Assembly: GCA_002429455.1 (NCBI GenBank)
Contig: DIZU01000183.1
Span: 1 to 5,602 of the forward strand
Direction: 5' to 3'
Source: Methylotenera sp. UBA6020
GTDB lineage: Bacteria; Pseudomonadota; Gammaproteobacteria; Burkholderiales; Methylophilaceae
DNA: 5,602 nt
In this document: in pieces, positions 5,243-5,602 of the stretch
How the letters are laid out: every line of letters begins with the position of its first letter
Numbering within the stretch: position 1 is the first letter of the stretch
Made by a program: the position numbers and the translations under genes
The notes under the pieces: model-generated
Databases searched by the model: none
The model's input: only the letters and a program-made list of their open reading frames with translations
What the model was told of the DNA's origin: nothing

Positions 5243-5602
5243 TTATTGCTTACCTAACCGCCACAATGAAGTCACTTCAGCCTTACGCGCTGCATGTAAC
5301 GGATCACTGGCATCAAGCGTTTTGCTATGTCTGGCTTTAGTGTCTGTTCTCTCAATTATTTTTAAGCCTGCTGCGGTTATCCAGCCTAGTAACTCATCAC
5401 GGGTTCTTAGACCTAAGTGTTCAGCAAAGTCTGAAAGTATTAGCCAGCCTTCACCAGCATCATTTAGGTGTGCGCTTAAGCCATTTAAAAAACCTTTAAG
5501 CATTTGGCTTTTTTCATCGTAAATTGCAGACTCTAGTGCTGAACTTGGGTGGGCAGGTAGCCATGGCGGGTTGCATACAATTAAATCCGCTTTGCCATAT
5601 TC
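5243..5602 (-). CDS. Class I SAM-dependent methyltransferase, C-terminal part (truncated by window edge)
   Basis: The open frame runs from the window edge (5602) to TAA at 5245-5243, giving at least 119 residues. The N-terminal part with the SAM-binding glycine loop lies outside the window. The fragment begins with DLIVCNPPWLPAHP; NPPW is motif IV of methyltransferases acting on planar amino nitrogens (adenine, guanine N2 or glutamine). A strand-helix pattern follows (GEGWLILSDFAEHLGL) and a C-terminal block DPLHAARKAEVTSLWRLGKQ. This resembles conserved small-domain methyltransferases of betaproteobacteria, related to the RsmC/HemK-like superfamily; the substrate cannot be told. An ATG at 5503 is internal and not the start, because the motif lies upstream of it. 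The gene converges on rluB across a 345-nt gap. Confidence 0.88.
   Translation of the reverse strand, partial: EYGKADLIVCNPPWLPAHPSSALESAIYDEKSQMLKGFLNGLSAHLNDAGEGWLILSDFAEHLGLRTRDELLGWITAAGLKIIERTDTKARHSKTLDASDPLHAARKAEVTSLWRLGKQ

Overview
The window looks like chromosomal DNA of a betaproteobacterium, most likely a methylotroph of the Methylophilaceae (Methylotenera/Methylophilus type). This is judged from protein resemblance, the moderately AT-rich base composition by eye, and the gene order site-2 protease, trpS, scpA, scpB, rluB, which is a familiar housekeeping arrangement in this class. The species assignment is inference.

Layout. Positions 1-80 are an AT-rich leader with a possible promoter. 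Six genes then run on the + strand: a minimal M50 site-2 metalloprotease (81-719), long-form tryptophanyl-tRNA synthetase trpS (779-1981), a small EmrE/Qac-type multidrug transporter (2008-2340), the condensin subunits scpA (2348-3133) and scpB (3139-3690), and the 23S rRNA pseudouridine synthase rluB (3776-4897). Gaps are 26, 7 and 5 nt from trpS through scpB, which suggests co-transcription and translational coupling. The gaps before trpS (59 nt) and before rluB (85 nt) are large enough for internal promoters. A convergent gene on the - strand (5243-5602, cut by the window edge) encodes the C-terminal part of a SAM-dependent methyltransferase with an NPPW motif.

How the genes work together. 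trpS and rluB serve translation (Trp-tRNA charging and 23S rRNA modification). scpA and scpB encode the kleisin and winged-helix partners of SMC; smc itself is not in the window. The M50 protease is a membrane protein of unknown substrate. The SMR transporter is functionally unrelated to its neighbours and appears to be a guest gene between trpS and scpA.

Most interesting points. (1) TrpRS carries a C-x21-C-x6-C-x2-C cysteine pattern in its C-terminal half, very like the 4Fe-4S motif described for Thermotoga maritima TrpRS. (2) The 345-nt gap between rluB and the methyltransferase holds no convincing gene but is packed with inverted repeats: a perfect 14-bp hairpin, a possible multibranched fold, and two further hairpins. 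It looks like an interspersed repeat or structured RNA element rather than plain spacer. No tRNA, rRNA, CRISPR array or transposase was found, and nothing in the window amounts to a clearly new multi-gene system.
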